DNA of 64,000 bases, taken from NCBI GenBank assembly GCA_024239075.1, contig JANBVI010000009.1, positions 124,001-188,000 on the forward strand, in the 5' to 3' direction. The position numbers and the translations under genes are program-made. Positions 28,001 through 37,122 of the stretch are shown piece after piece. Position 1 is the stretch's first letter, and each line of letters starts with the position of its first letter. Origin of the DNA: Fischerella sp. CENA71 (GTDB lineage: Bacteria; Cyanobacteriota; Cyanobacteriia; Cyanobacteriales; Nostocaceae). The notes below the pieces were generated by a model that worked only from the letters and a program-made list of their open reading frames with translations, was not told the origin of the DNA and did no database searches.

Positions 28001-28302
28001 CCTAAAGGGTGTGTGTCACAATTATTAACAGATCGACAAGTTACTCAACTCAAGGCTGAAGTATGTAGACGCCCACTAGGGCGGCTGACCGCAGATAGGT
28101 TGAAGTATGAAAAAATGTTTAATTGCTTAGTTATGTCGAGACTTGTACTGTTCCCAGAGACTGGACTTCGCCATAACATAAGGTGTGAAAGTTCCTCTTT
28201 GTTGACACTCTCAACAGCCATTTGCAAGTAGTGCATTCTTTCATCCTTAATCCTTGAGCCTTCATCCTTGCTCATAAAGAATTCTAAAAGTAGGCGTCAG
28301 TG

Positions 28303-30399
28303 ATGGAAGTAATCTATCAATATTCCTGGCTAATCCCAGTATTGCCCCTCCTCGGAGCAATGCTGGTAGGGCTGGGATTAATTTCTTTAAATCAGGTGAC
28401 TAACCGCCTACGACAGCTCAATGCCGCATTAATTATTTCCTTAATGGGAGCGGCTATGGGGCTGTCGTTTGCCATATTGTGGAGCCAACTACAAGGACAC
28501 GCCCCTTACACCCGCACCCTAGAATGGGCTGCGGCTGGCAATTTTCATCTGAGTATGGGCTACACAATTGACCACTTGACAGCATTAATGCTGGTGATTG
28601 TGACGACGGTAGCCTTCCTGGTCATGGTTTACACTGATGGCTACATGGCCCACGACCCTGGCTATGTGAGGTTTTATGCCTATCTCAGCTTGTTTGGCTC
28701 ATCAATGTTGGGTTTGGTAGTCAGTCCCAACTTGGTACAGATTTATATCTTCTGGGAACTGGTAGGGATGTGTTCTTACTTGCTGGTCGGCTTCTGGTAC
28801 GATCGCAAGTCAGCAGCAGACGCAGCCCAAAAAGCCTTTGTCACTAACCGTGTAGGTGACTTTGGTTTGTTGTTGGGCATTTTAGGGCTATTCTGGGCAA
28901 CAGGAAGCTTTGATTTTCAAATTATGGGCGATCGCCTTACCGAACTCGTTCACACGGGTTCTCTGAGCAATATACTAGCAGCCCTGTTTGCAATCTTGGT
29001 CTTTTTAGGCCCGGTAGCTAAATCTGCTCAATTTCCCCTCCATGTCTGGCTACCCGATGCTATGGAAGGCCCGACACCCATTTCTGCTTTAATTCATGCA
29101 GCAACAATGGTGGCAGCAGGTGTTTTCCTGATTGCCCGCATGTATCCCGTATTTGAACATGTTCCAGCAGCAATGGACACAATTGCCTACACTGGGGCAT
29201 TCACTGCCTTTTTAGGGGCAAGCATTGCGATTACTCAAAACGACATCAAAAAAGGCTTGGCTTACTCCACCATTTCCCAACTTGGTTACATGGTAATGGC
29301 TATGGGAGTAGGCGCATACAGCGCTGGACTTTTCCACCTGATGACCCACGCCTACTTTAAGGCGATGCTGTTTTTAGGTTCTGGTTCAGTAATTCACGGC
29401 ATGGAAGCAGTTGTCGGCCATGACCCCGACTTGGCGCAAGATATGCGCTTGATGGGTGGACTGCGGAAATATATGCCAATTACAGCAATTACCTTCTTTA
29501 TTGGTTGTGTAGCAATCTCCGGAATTCCGCCCTTTGCTGGTTTCTGGTCAAAAGACGAAATCCTCAGTGCGGCGTTTGCCTCGAACCCGTTGTTGTGGGG
29601 TGTTGGCTGGCTAACAGCAGGAATTACCGCCTTTTACATGTTCCGGATGTATTTCACCACCTTTGAAGGTCAATTCCGGGGTAATAAAACCCAGTTATGG
29701 GAAAAACTCAAATCTCCTATTGGCATGGGTATAGTTACGGGTTTTGAAAGAACTCCTGCTTTTGGTCCTGGTGCAATGACCAAAGGAGAACTAGAAGCCC
29801 ACGCCGAACACCACAACGACCATGATCATGGTCACGGCCACAGTGAATATCCTCACGAGTCACCCTGGACAATGACCCTGCCTTTGGTACTATTGGCAGT
29901 TCCTTCGATACTCATTGGTTTGGTGGGGACGCCCTTTGCTAACTACTTTGAGGAGTTTATTTACTCTCCCAATGAAACCCTTGAAGAAGTGATAGCCAAA
30001 GCTGCTGAAGTTGACCTGCATGAGTTTTACATTATGGCGGGTGCTTCGGTGGCAATTTCCCTCATCGGCATTACCATCGCCTCCTTAATGTATTTGTGGG
30101 GTAAAATCAATCCGGTGGCGATCGCTGCCAAAATCAAACCACTTTACAACCTGTCCCTCAACAAGTGGTACTTCGATGACATTTACCACCAAGTCTTTGT
30201 CCTGGGCTTGCGTCGGTTAGCTAGACAAGTCATGGAAGTTGATTTCCGTGTTGTTGATGGTGCTGTTAACCTCACAGGGTTTTTCACCCTTGTGAGTGGC
30301 GAGGGTTTGAAATACCTCGAAAACGGTCGTGCTCAATTCTACGCGTTGATTGTGTTTGCTGCTGTATTGGGCTTAGTGATTGTTTTTGGTGTCACTTAA
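28303..30399 (+). CDS. ndhF: NAD(P)H-quinone oxidoreductase subunit 5 (NdhF1 type)
   Basis: 698 residues from ATG 28303; a GTG overlaps just before it. A proton-pumping antiporter-like subunit of thylakoid NDH-1, used in respiration and cyclic electron flow around photosystem I. About 16 membrane segments; the proton channel lysine/histidine motifs are in VAKSAQFPLHVWLPDAMEG (about 246-264) and ISALIHAATMVAAGVF. A histidine-rich loop (HAEHHNDHDHGHGHSEY, about residues 506-522) is a plausible metal-binding insertion. The C-terminal amphipathic helix typical of ND5 is present. It has its own terminator before ndhD. Confidence 0.96.
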   Translation: MEVIYQYSWLIPVLPLLGAMLVGLGLISLNQVTNRLRQLNAALIISLMGAAMGLSFAILWSQLQGHAPYTRTLEWAAAGNFHLSMGYTIDHLTALMLVIVTTVAFLVMVYTDGYMAHDPGYVRFYAYLSLFGSSMLGLVVSPNLVQIYIFWELVGMCSYLLVGFWYDRKSAADAAQKAFVTNRVGDFGLLLGILGLFWATGSFDFQIMGDRLTELVHTGSLSNILAALFAILVFLGPVAKSAQFPLHVWLPDAMEGPTPISALIHAATMVAAGVFLIARMYPVFEHVPAAMDTIAYTGAFTAFLGASIAITQNDIKKGLAYSTISQLGYMVMAMGVGAYSAGLFHLMTHAYFKAMLFLGSGSVIHGMEAVVGHDPDLAQDMRLMGGLRKYMPITAITFFIGCVAISGIPPFAGFWSKDEILSAAFASNPLLWGVGWLTAGITAFYMFRMYFTTFEGQFRGNKTQLWEKLKSPIGMGIVTGFERTPAFGPGAMTKGELEAHAEHHNDHDHGHGHSEYPHESPWTMTLPLVLLAVPSILIGLVGTPFANYFEEFIYSPNETLEEVIAKAAEVDLHEFYIMAGASVAISLIGITIASLMYLWGKINPVAIAAKIKPLYNLSLNKWYFDDIYHQVFVLGLRRLARQVMEVDFRVVDGAVNLTGFFTLVSGEGLKYLENGRAQFYALIVFAAVLGLVIVFGVT

Positions 30400-30604
30400 C
30401 TTCAATCTGTGAACAGCGAACAGTGTAGACGCCCAAACCGCTTGCCCCAGACCACAGTTATCAGTAAATAGCCTGATGGTGGCAGATGAAATCCATAACC
30501 ATTGCCTTTGGTACAACCTAATAACTGATAACTGGTAACTGGTAACTGTATAAACTTTGCTATCTCAAGACTGAGTTATTTCTCAAAAAGTGTGTGTTAT
30601 TTAG

Positions 30605-30646
30605 ATGAAGGCAGGGCAAGCGGTTCACCTGCCTTCATATTTTTTG
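30605..30646 (+). terminator. Intrinsic terminator between ndhF and ndhD
   Basis: An 11-bp perfect stem, ATGAAGGCAGG (30605-30615) / CCTGCCTTCAT (30628-30638), 12-nt loop, followed by ATTTTTTG. It lies about 205 bases after ndhF; the preceding gap holds ACTGATAACTGG-type repeats. Confidence 0.88.
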
Positions 30647-30742
30647 ATTTTTGTTAAATCAACCTAACAAATAGCAACCGAATCACGAAAAAACTGCTAG
30701 TTAATAGCTAGTAGCAGATAGCCGAACCTTAAGAGCGACTTC

Positions 30743-32323
30743 ATGAATACAGCTAATTTTCCCTGGCTGACTACAATCATCCTATTACCTATAGCAGCAT
30801 CGCTGCTCATCCCTGTTTTGCCAGATAAAGACGGCAAAACAGTACGTTGGTATGCCCTAATTGTTGGGCTGATAGATTTTGCACTAATTGTTACTGCTTT
30901 TTACCTTGGGTATGACTTCTCTAACCCCGATTTACAATTGTTTGAGAGTTATCCTTGGGTTCCACAACTGGATTTGAATTGGTCAGTAGGGGCAGATGGT
31001 TTGTCTATGCCCCTAATTATTTTGACTGGATTCATTACCACCTTGGCAGCTTTAGCAGCTTGGCCTGTGACACTCAAGCCAAAACTCTTTTACTTTTTAC
31101 TGCTTGCAATGTACGGCGGCCAAATTGCTGTGTTCGCCGTCCAGGATATGCTGTTGTTTTTCCTGGTGTGGGAGTTGGAATTAATTCCGGTTTACCTACT
31201 GCTAGCAATTTGGGGAGGTAAAAAGCGTCAATATGCAGCAACCAAATTTATTTTATATACTGCGGGCGGTTCGCTGTTTATTTTGGTCGCTGCCTTAGCA
31301 ATGGCATTTTACGGCGATACAGTCAGCTTTGATATGCGATCGCTCGCGGCGAAAAATATCGCCCTGAATCTACAATTATGGCTGTATGCTGCTTTCTTGA
31401 TTGCCTACGCTGTCAAATTGCCTATCTTCCCCCTCCATACCTGGCTCCCAGATGCCCATGGTGAAGCTACAGCCCCGGTGCATATGTTGCTGGCTGGAAT
31501 TTTGTTGAAAATGGGCGGTTACGCCTTGATTCGCATGAATGCCCAAATGCTTCCCGATGCCCATGCTTATTTTGCTCCTGTATTGGTAATTTTGGGTGTA
31601 GTTAATATCATCTACGCTGCCTTAACATCCTTTGCCCAGCGCAACCTCAAACGGAAAATTGCCTACTCTTCAATTTCCCACATGGGCTTTGTCACCATTG
31701 GTATTGCTTCCTTCACAGATTTAGGTTTGAATGGGGCGATGCTGCAAATGGTTTCCCACGGGTTGATTGGGGCGAGTTTATTCTTCCTAGTAGGGGCAAC
31801 TTACGATCGCACACACACCCTGATGTTGGATGAAATGGGCGGTGTTGGTAAGAAAATGGGTAAGATTTTCGCTATGTGGACGACTTGTTCTTTGGCGTCT
31901 TTGGCATTACCAGGAATGAGTGGTTTCGTAGCAGAATTGATGGTGTTTGTTGGCTTTGCCACTAGCGATGCCTATAGCTCTACCTTCAAAATTATTGTGG
32001 TGTTCTTGATGGCAGTTGGTGTGATTTTAACGCCGATTTATCTACTGTCCATGCTGCGGGAAATTTTCTACGGCGAAGAGAACAAAGAGTTAGTTTCTCA
32101 TCAAAAACTCATCGATGCCGAACCCCGCGAAATCTTCATTATCGCTTGCTTGTTAGTACCAATTATTGGCATTGGTTTGTATCCTAAGATTTTAACTCAG
32201 GTTTACGATGCCACAACAGTACAGCTAACAGAAAGATTGCGTGATGCAGTACCTTCACTGGCACAGCAAATTACACCGGAAGTGTCATTAAGTGCGCCTG
32301 TGATTGAGGAAGGTGTCAGGTAA
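30743..32323 (+). CDS. ndhD: NAD(P)H-quinone oxidoreductase subunit 4 (NdhD1 type)
   Basis: 526 residues, about 14 membrane segments. Antiporter-like proton-pumping subunit of NDH-1. The channel motif is in [19 protein letters not shown] (about 213-231) and [20 protein letters not shown]; the functional glutamate is in [16 protein letters not shown]. It follows ndhF, but the strong terminator and 340-base gap suggest a separate promoter or limited read-through. Paired ndhF/ndhD copies of this type give the respiratory/cyclic NDH-1 complex rather than the CO2-uptake form, judging from the regulator-linked context. Confidence 0.96.
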   Translation: MNTANFPWLTTIILLPIAASLLIPVLPDKDGKTVRWYALIVGLIDFALIVTAFYLGYDFSNPDLQLFESYPWVPQLDLNWSVGADGLSMPLIILTGFITTLAALAAWPVTLKPKLFYFLLLAMYGGQIAVFAVQDMLLFFLVWELELIPVYLLLAIWGGKKRQYAATKFILYTAGGSLFILVAALAMAFYGDTVSFDMRSLAAKNIALNLQLWLYAAFLIAYAVKLPIFPLHTWLPDAHGEATAPVHMLLAGILLKMGGYALIRMNAQMLPDAHAYFAPVLVILGVVNIIYAALTSFAQRNLKRKIAYSSISHMGFVTIGIASFTDLGLNGAMLQMVSHGLIGASLFFLVGATYDRTHTLMLDEMGGVGKKMGKIFAMWTTCSLASLALPGMSGFVAELMVFVGFATSDAYSSTFKIIVVFLMAVGVILTPIYLLSMLREIFYGEENKELVSHQKLIDAEPREIFIIACLLVPIIGIGLYPKILTQVYDATTVQLTERLRDAVPSLAQQITPEVSLSAPVIEEGVR

Positions 32324-32372
32324 AGGTAAAAGTAAAAAGATTGATGACTTTTACTTTTGGTGATAGTTGAAG

Positions 32373-32400
32373 GGGTGGGTTTTTTACCTGCCCTTTTTTG
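32373..32400 (+). terminator. Intrinsic terminator after ndhD
   Basis: GGGTGGGT and ACCTGCCC arms (eight pairs including two G-U) around a short T-rich loop, then TTTTTT. Confidence 0.75.
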
Positions 32401-33295
32401 TGTGTTAATTCAGGAATAAAAACTATTAGGAATAGTAATGCTTGGCGTGAAAAAGTAGCGATTTGAAACGCAGAGGCTCGCAAAGGTAAGCGCAGAGGAA
32501 GGCAGAGTTTAAGGATGAACTATTGCTTAAGTACTCATAGAGACTGTGCGATCGCCACTCAGATCAAATCATTTGGAATCATTCTCTACAATCTATAGTG
32601 GAATCTTAATTCTGCAAATCTCCTATATTAGAGTACAATCCCTTAAACTGCTTACCCTGTTCTGAGGAAGTACCCGATTCTGACGACACACTTCCCGGTT
32701 GAAACAAGAAACTTGTAACTTGAAAATGCGTGTGGGGGTATATGGGTGTAAAGGTGCACTAGGAGTGAAAATTTTTATTCACCTTGGTGTACGCAGTGCA
32801 TAATGGCTACTTAAGTTAAGTTGTTTCTTTTTGGTCTTGTGATTTGAAAAGTTTTATCGTAACAATCATCACAAGTTGACACGAACACCCTCTTGTCTAC
32901 ATAGCTAACACCTAAGCGCGATTCCCGTATCTTAAACAAACTATGAATACTTGATAAAAAAGCATAGAATACAGCATTATATAAGTCAAACTTAACGTCA
33001 TAATAAAAAAATGTAAGCAATAATTGTGCTGGTAAGTAATTAAATTCTAGAATTGGAAGTATTTTTGATGTTCAGCTATCTAGGAATCAGATTCATTACC
33101 TGTAGACAAACCCAAATCGAAATAGTTATTATCACTAGTCATGGTTTGCAAGCTTTCAAAAACAATCATACAAATTAATTGTAAATTTAATGTTTAATGA
33201 ACGCTTATATAGTCTTTACCAGTTTTTGATCCCCATTTCGATAAAATGACGTGGCAGAAGCTTATAATTAGAAACCGCTTTTGACAGCGACGCCC
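32401..33295. other. Long AT-rich intergenic region with one dispersed repeat
   Basis: 32458-32507 is a repeat (GCGATTTGAAACGCAGAGG..., CGCAAAGGTAAGCGCAGAGG) whose sister copy is at 62365-62415. A GTGAA(7 nt)TTCAC hairpin occurs near 32767-32782. No gene is evident; short frames lack family features. Confidence 0.55.
33120..33134 (+). promoter_or_regulatory. Weak candidate Zur-type box
   Basis: AAATAGTTATTATCA matches 11 of 14 defined positions of the cyanobacterial Zur consensus TGATAATnATTATCA. It lies about 160 bases upstream of a permease pair whose Bacillus relatives (YcgR/YcgQ) are Zur-regulated. Chance similarity in AT-rich DNA is quite possible. Confidence 0.25.
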
Positions 33296-34342
33296 ATGAA
33301 TCAACTTAACAATGGTTTTACTCTATTTTTGAGTCTGCTAGTCGAGGCGATGCCTTTTTTGCTGTTGGGAGTATTTTTATCCAGTTTGCTGCTATTTTTT
33401 ATAGATGAGCGCAAATTGGTAGAAAAAATGCCCAAAAATCCCCTACTAGGTGCTTTAGTCGGTAGTATGGTCGGGTTTTTGTTTCCGGTCTGCGAGTGTG
33501 GTAACGTGCCAGTAGCACGGCGTTTATTGATGCAGGGAGTACCTACATCAGTAGCAATAGGCTTTTTGCTTGCCGCACCAACAATTAATCCGATTGTCAT
33601 TTGGGCAACTTGGACAGCATTTCGCGATCAGCCAGAAATAGTAGTATTACGAGTAGTATTTTCCCTATTAATCGCCACTATTATTGGTTTTGTGTTTAGC
33701 TTTCAAAAGGACTTGACTCCCATAGTTCAACCTGCGATCGCTCGTTACTTGAAATTTAACCCACCCCCGACTCCAGACACAAAACGCCGTGTGAAACTTT
33801 CCTCAACACAGCAGCAAACAAATGTACCCACTTTATTACAGTCTGGAACGTTTTTGTTAGGAGCAGGGCAAACTACGCGCTTAGAAACTGCTGCGGAAAC
33901 TACAACCACAAATTCGATACAGAGTAAACCCTTAAAAGCAAAACTGCAATTAGTATTAGAAAATACCGTACAAGAACTGCGAGAATTGGGAGCAGTATTA
34001 GTGATCGGTAGTGCGATCGCCGCTGCTATTCAAGTTCTTGCTCCTCGCGAATTAATTCTCAGTTTGGGTTCAGGTCCAATTAGTTCAATTACTACCATGT
34101 TGTTACTCGCAACGGTAGTGTCAATTTGCTCTACTGTTGATTCTTTTTTTGCTCTGTCTTTTGCTTCTATTTTTACTAGTGGTTCCTTATTAGCATTTTT
34201 GGTATTTGGACCAATGGTTGACCTTAAAGGCATAGGTTTGATGTTAACAATATTAAAACCCAGAGCGATATTTTACCTATTTGGTTTAGCTGCATTATTA
34301 ACTTTTTTGTTCACCCTGATCATTAATTTGCATTTTCTTTAA
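33296..34342 (+). CDS. Permease of the DUF318 / YraQ family
   Basis: 348 residues from ATG 33296; a TTG five codons upstream is less likely. Eight or so membrane segments. The first half carries VCECGNVPVARRLLMQGVP (about 67-85), the conserved Cys-containing motif of the family; the second half carries the mirrored CSTVDSFFALSF. A soluble loop (about 150-220) is poorly conserved. It pairs with the next gene (88-base gap), as YcgR pairs with YcgQ. The family is implicated in metal or metalloid transport; substrate unproven. Confidence 0.85.
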   Translation: MNQLNNGFTLFLSLLVEAMPFLLLGVFLSSLLLFFIDERKLVEKMPKNPLLGALVGSMVGFLFPVCECGNVPVARRLLMQGVPTSVAIGFLLAAPTINPIVIWATWTAFRDQPEIVVLRVVFSLLIATIIGFVFSFQKDLTPIVQPAIARYLKFNPPPTPDTKRRVKLSSTQQQTNVPTLLQSGTFLLGAGQTTRLETAAETTTTNSIQSKPLKAKLQLVLENTVQELRELGAVLVIGSAIAAAIQVLAPRELILSLGSGPISSITTMLLLATVVSICSTVDSFFALSFASIFTSGSLLAFLVFGPMVDLKGIGLMLTILKPRAIFYLFGLAALLTFLFTLIINLHFL

Positions 34343-34429
34343 AACTTAAGTTCCTAGTCTAAAGCCAATAGTCCGAAGCAATGACTATTGCCTACTAATT
34401 CTTGAATTTTGGCTCTTGACTAATCAGCA

Positions 34430-35203
34430 ATGACTAAAAATCCAAACCGTATAAATAGAATTCAAAAGAAATTACTCCCCTGGCTTGATGTCTTAGCAAT
34501 TACAGCTTGGGGAATTTTGCTGTTGAAATACTGGTTGACTGACAAGCTTAATTTGTTAATTCATCCGAATTATTTTGGATTAGTAGTGGCGGCTGCATTA
34601 TGCTTGTTAATTGTCGGTTTTTTTAAAGCCAAAGAACTTTTGCAGCGGCGTCGTCATGAAATGACTGGTAACATGCAACACATCAGTTTATTTCCGCCGG
34701 GATGGGGTAGTGTTTTGTTGTTGATAGCAGCCATCTTGGGATTGACCTTTACACCACAAGTATTTGCTAGTGATAAAGCACTACAACGAGATTTCAGTGA
34801 ATTATTGGGTTCTACGCGCGTCAAACCCCAAGCATTTCGCGCCTCTGTTACTCCTGAAGAGCGATCACTCGTAGACTGGGTACGTATGCTTAACGTCTAT
34901 CCAGAACCAGATAGATATCAAGGTAGTAAAGTTAAGGTACAGGGATTTGTCATCCATCCGCCAGACCTTGGAAAAGAATATATTTTTTTAGCGCGTTTTG
35001 TTCTGACTTGCTGCGCCGCCGATGCTTATCCTGTGGGATTACCAGTCAAAATAAAAGAAACTCGTGACCAATACCCAACAGATACCTGGTTAGAAGTAGA
35101 GGGAGAAATGACCACCGAAACAATAGCAGACAAACGTCAACTCACCATTGCAGCCAGTTCCTTGAAAAAAATTCCTCAACCAAAAAATCCCTATAGTTAT
35201 TAG
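34430..35203 (+). CDS. TIGR03943-family (DUF1980) permease-associated protein
   Basis: 257 residues: two or three membrane helices in the first 110 residues (WLDVLAITAWGILLLKYWL, YFGLVVAAALCLLIVGFF, VLLLIAAILGLTF), then a soluble domain with VKVQGFVIHPPDLGKEYIFLARFVLTCCAADAYPVGLPV. The paired cysteines there are characteristic of the family. Expected to act with the upstream permease as a two-component transporter. The start codon lies just after a CTTGACTAATCAGCAATGAC repeat. Confidence 0.85.
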   Translation: MTKNPNRINRIQKKLLPWLDVLAITAWGILLLKYWLTDKLNLLIHPNYFGLVVAAALCLLIVGFFKAKELLQRRRHEMTGNMQHISLFPPGWGSVLLLIAAILGLTFTPQVFASDKALQRDFSELLGSTRVKPQAFRASVTPEERSLVDWVRMLNVYPEPDRYQGSKVKVQGFVIHPPDLGKEYIFLARFVLTCCAADAYPVGLPVKIKETRDQYPTDTWLEVEGEMTTETIADKRQLTIAASSLKKIPQPKNPYSY

Positions 35204-35358
35204 TTATTAGTCAATAGTCGATAGTCAATAGTCCATAGTCAAGATTCTTTCACCATTGACCATTGACTATTGTACAGACGCGTAGACGCTCGCAAGAGCG
35301 GTTTCTCGTAAGAGTAGAATCGCGTCTCTAATGACCATTCACAAATGACCATTGACAA
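35204..35358. repeat. Repeat-filled gap: heptamers and GAGACGCG palindrome
   Basis: TAGTCAA heptamers (35208-35272), a nested palindrome with GTACAGACGCG and CGCGTCTCTAAT ends (about 35272-35330), and AATGACCATTCACAA units that end in the ATG of the next gene. Confidence 0.75.
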
Positions 35359-36906
35359 ATGACTACAAAAAAATTTTTTTTCCAACCCTTAGATCGTGTA
35401 GCGATCGCATTAATGTTATTGCTCATTTTAATCATTGGGCTAATCATATCCCAAGGTGATGTAGTCAGAGTTCGTGTCCGAGAATTTACTTGGAAACACC
35501 TACAAAGTGAGGAAAAAGATATATATTTGACTAATTTCACCACCCAAAACCAACAAATTAGCGCAGAATACAAAGCCTTTATCCTCAGCTTTAGTCGTCC
35601 TATGGATACGAAAAGCGTAGAGGAAAATTTGAAAATAGAGCCTCCCTTAGCAGGTACATTTAGTTGGGCGGGGCGACGCATGGGTTACAGTTTCATCACA
35701 CCAGCACCCTATGGAACAACTTACAAAGTGAAGTTGGAGAATGCAAAAGATAAATTCGCTAGCCAAGAACAAACAAATAAAGTCATTCAATCATTTGAAA
35801 CAACATTTAGCACACGCGATCGCGTGATTATTTATATTGGGGCTACTAATGAAGATAAAGGAAGTTTAGTTCTCTATAACTTAACCCAAGAACAAAAAAA
35901 GATACTCACTCCCAAAGACCTCATAGTTACCGACTTTAAGCCATTTCCAGATGGGCAGAAAATATTATTTGCTGCTCGCCCTGCAAAGAGTCAAGACTTA
36001 CTATCAGCACAGTTATATACAGTCACAACCGGTTTTAATGCGCCTTATGAAAAAACAGCAGAACCAGCAGCTAAAGTAGACTTGCTTTTAGACAACAAAG
36101 AATATCAAAACTTAAAATTTGATGTCTCGCCTGATGGACAAACCATTGTTGTCCAAAGAGGGAAAAAAGACAATCCTGGCGACTTTGGATTGTGGTTTAT
36201 GCCAGCTAACAATGATAGTTCTGGCCAAAAAACACCTCCTCAACGCTTGCAAAGTCAACCGGGGGGAGATTTTATGATTACACCGGATAGTAAAGCTGTA
36301 GCGCTTGCTCAAGGGCAAGGAACAGCTATTTTGCCCTTACAAAAAGATGGTACTAAACCCCTAGATTTTTTCCCTCAATTCGGCTTGGTACAAGCCTTCT
36401 CTGTGGATGGTTCACAAGCAGCAATGGTTAAGTTTAATACAGACTATACACGAGACTTGTTTTTAGTCACCAACCAGGGCGTTCAGAAAAAACTCCTCTC
36501 CACCACAGGTACGATAGTGAATTGTCAATTTGATACTGCGTCCCCCACACTTTACTGCTTGCTAACACAGCTATTACCAGGAGAATATTATCAAGAACAA
36601 CCATATCTAATTGCCATTGATACTAAAACAGGACAACAGAAACCATTATTGGTGCTACCCCCCGATCAACGAAATGTACAAATGAGTTTATCTCCTGATG
36701 GTTTGGGTTTATTATTTGACCAGATCCAGACAAACCCGAACCCACCAACGAATGCACCTTTGTTGACAACTGATGATGGAGAGGCGATCGCTACTAGCAA
36801 CCTGTGGTTAATGCCATTATTACCAATAGCTGATGCTCAGGACAATCCAGACCTTAAACCAGAACAACTACCGTTAACAGGATTTTATCCTCGTTGGTTG
36901 CCTTGA
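35359..36906 (+). CDS. Membrane-anchored protein with Ig-like domain and beta-propeller-like region
   Basis: 515 residues. One N-terminal membrane segment (VAIALMLLLILIIGLIIS, about 14-31) anchors an extracytoplasmic part. Residues about 60-155 resemble a bacterial Ig-like domain (FILSFSRPMDTKSVEENLKI). The rest has repeated SPDG / DPDG-type blades (FKPFPDGQKILFAARP, FDVSPDGQTIVVQR, SLSPDGLGLLFD) like TolB/WD40-type propellers. It probably binds a ligand or protein at the cell surface; no enzyme motif seen. The first codons MTTKKF continue an upstream heptamer array. Confidence 0.75.
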   Translation: MTTKKFFFQPLDRVAIALMLLLILIIGLIISQGDVVRVRVREFTWKHLQSEEKDIYLTNFTTQNQQISAEYKAFILSFSRPMDTKSVEENLKIEPPLAGTFSWAGRRMGYSFITPAPYGTTYKVKLENAKDKFASQEQTNKVIQSFETTFSTRDRVIIYIGATNEDKGSLVLYNLTQEQKKILTPKDLIVTDFKPFPDGQKILFAARPAKSQDLLSAQLYTVTTGFNAPYEKTAEPAAKVDLLLDNKEYQNLKFDVSPDGQTIVVQRGKKDNPGDFGLWFMPANNDSSGQKTPPQRLQSQPGGDFMITPDSKAVALAQGQGTAILPLQKDGTKPLDFFPQFGLVQAFSVDGSQAAMVKFNTDYTRDLFLVTNQGVQKKLLSTTGTIVNCQFDTASPTLYCLLTQLLPGEYYQEQPYLIAIDTKTGQQKPLLVLPPDQRNVQMSLSPDGLGLLFDQIQTNPNPPTNAPLLTTDDGEAIATSNLWLMPLLPIADAQDNPDLKPEQLPLTGFYPRWLP

Positions 36907-37122
36907 TTGAGGTCAGGGGTGTGGGGAAATTTTTATAGGTTATTAATTTTTGAGCAACTTCGCACTTTAGGGTAGCAAAAAGTTATAACAAAATAATCAC
37001 AAATCACTCTCCTTGGGAAGGTGACAAACTTGCCGAATAGAGTAGATTTTGATAAGACAGCATTGATACGTAATGCTACCGCAGTCACCAATCGATAAGT
37101 TTAAGCTGGTGGGTGAAAAGTG

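Noticed and set aside
28013-28231. 72-codon frame upstream of ndhF
   Set aside because: Overlaps a repeat hairpin and has no recognisable domain; probably the ndhF leader.
32811-33020. 69-codon minus-strand frame in the long gap after ndhD
   Set aside because: Composition is AT-driven and no motif or ribosome binding site supports it.
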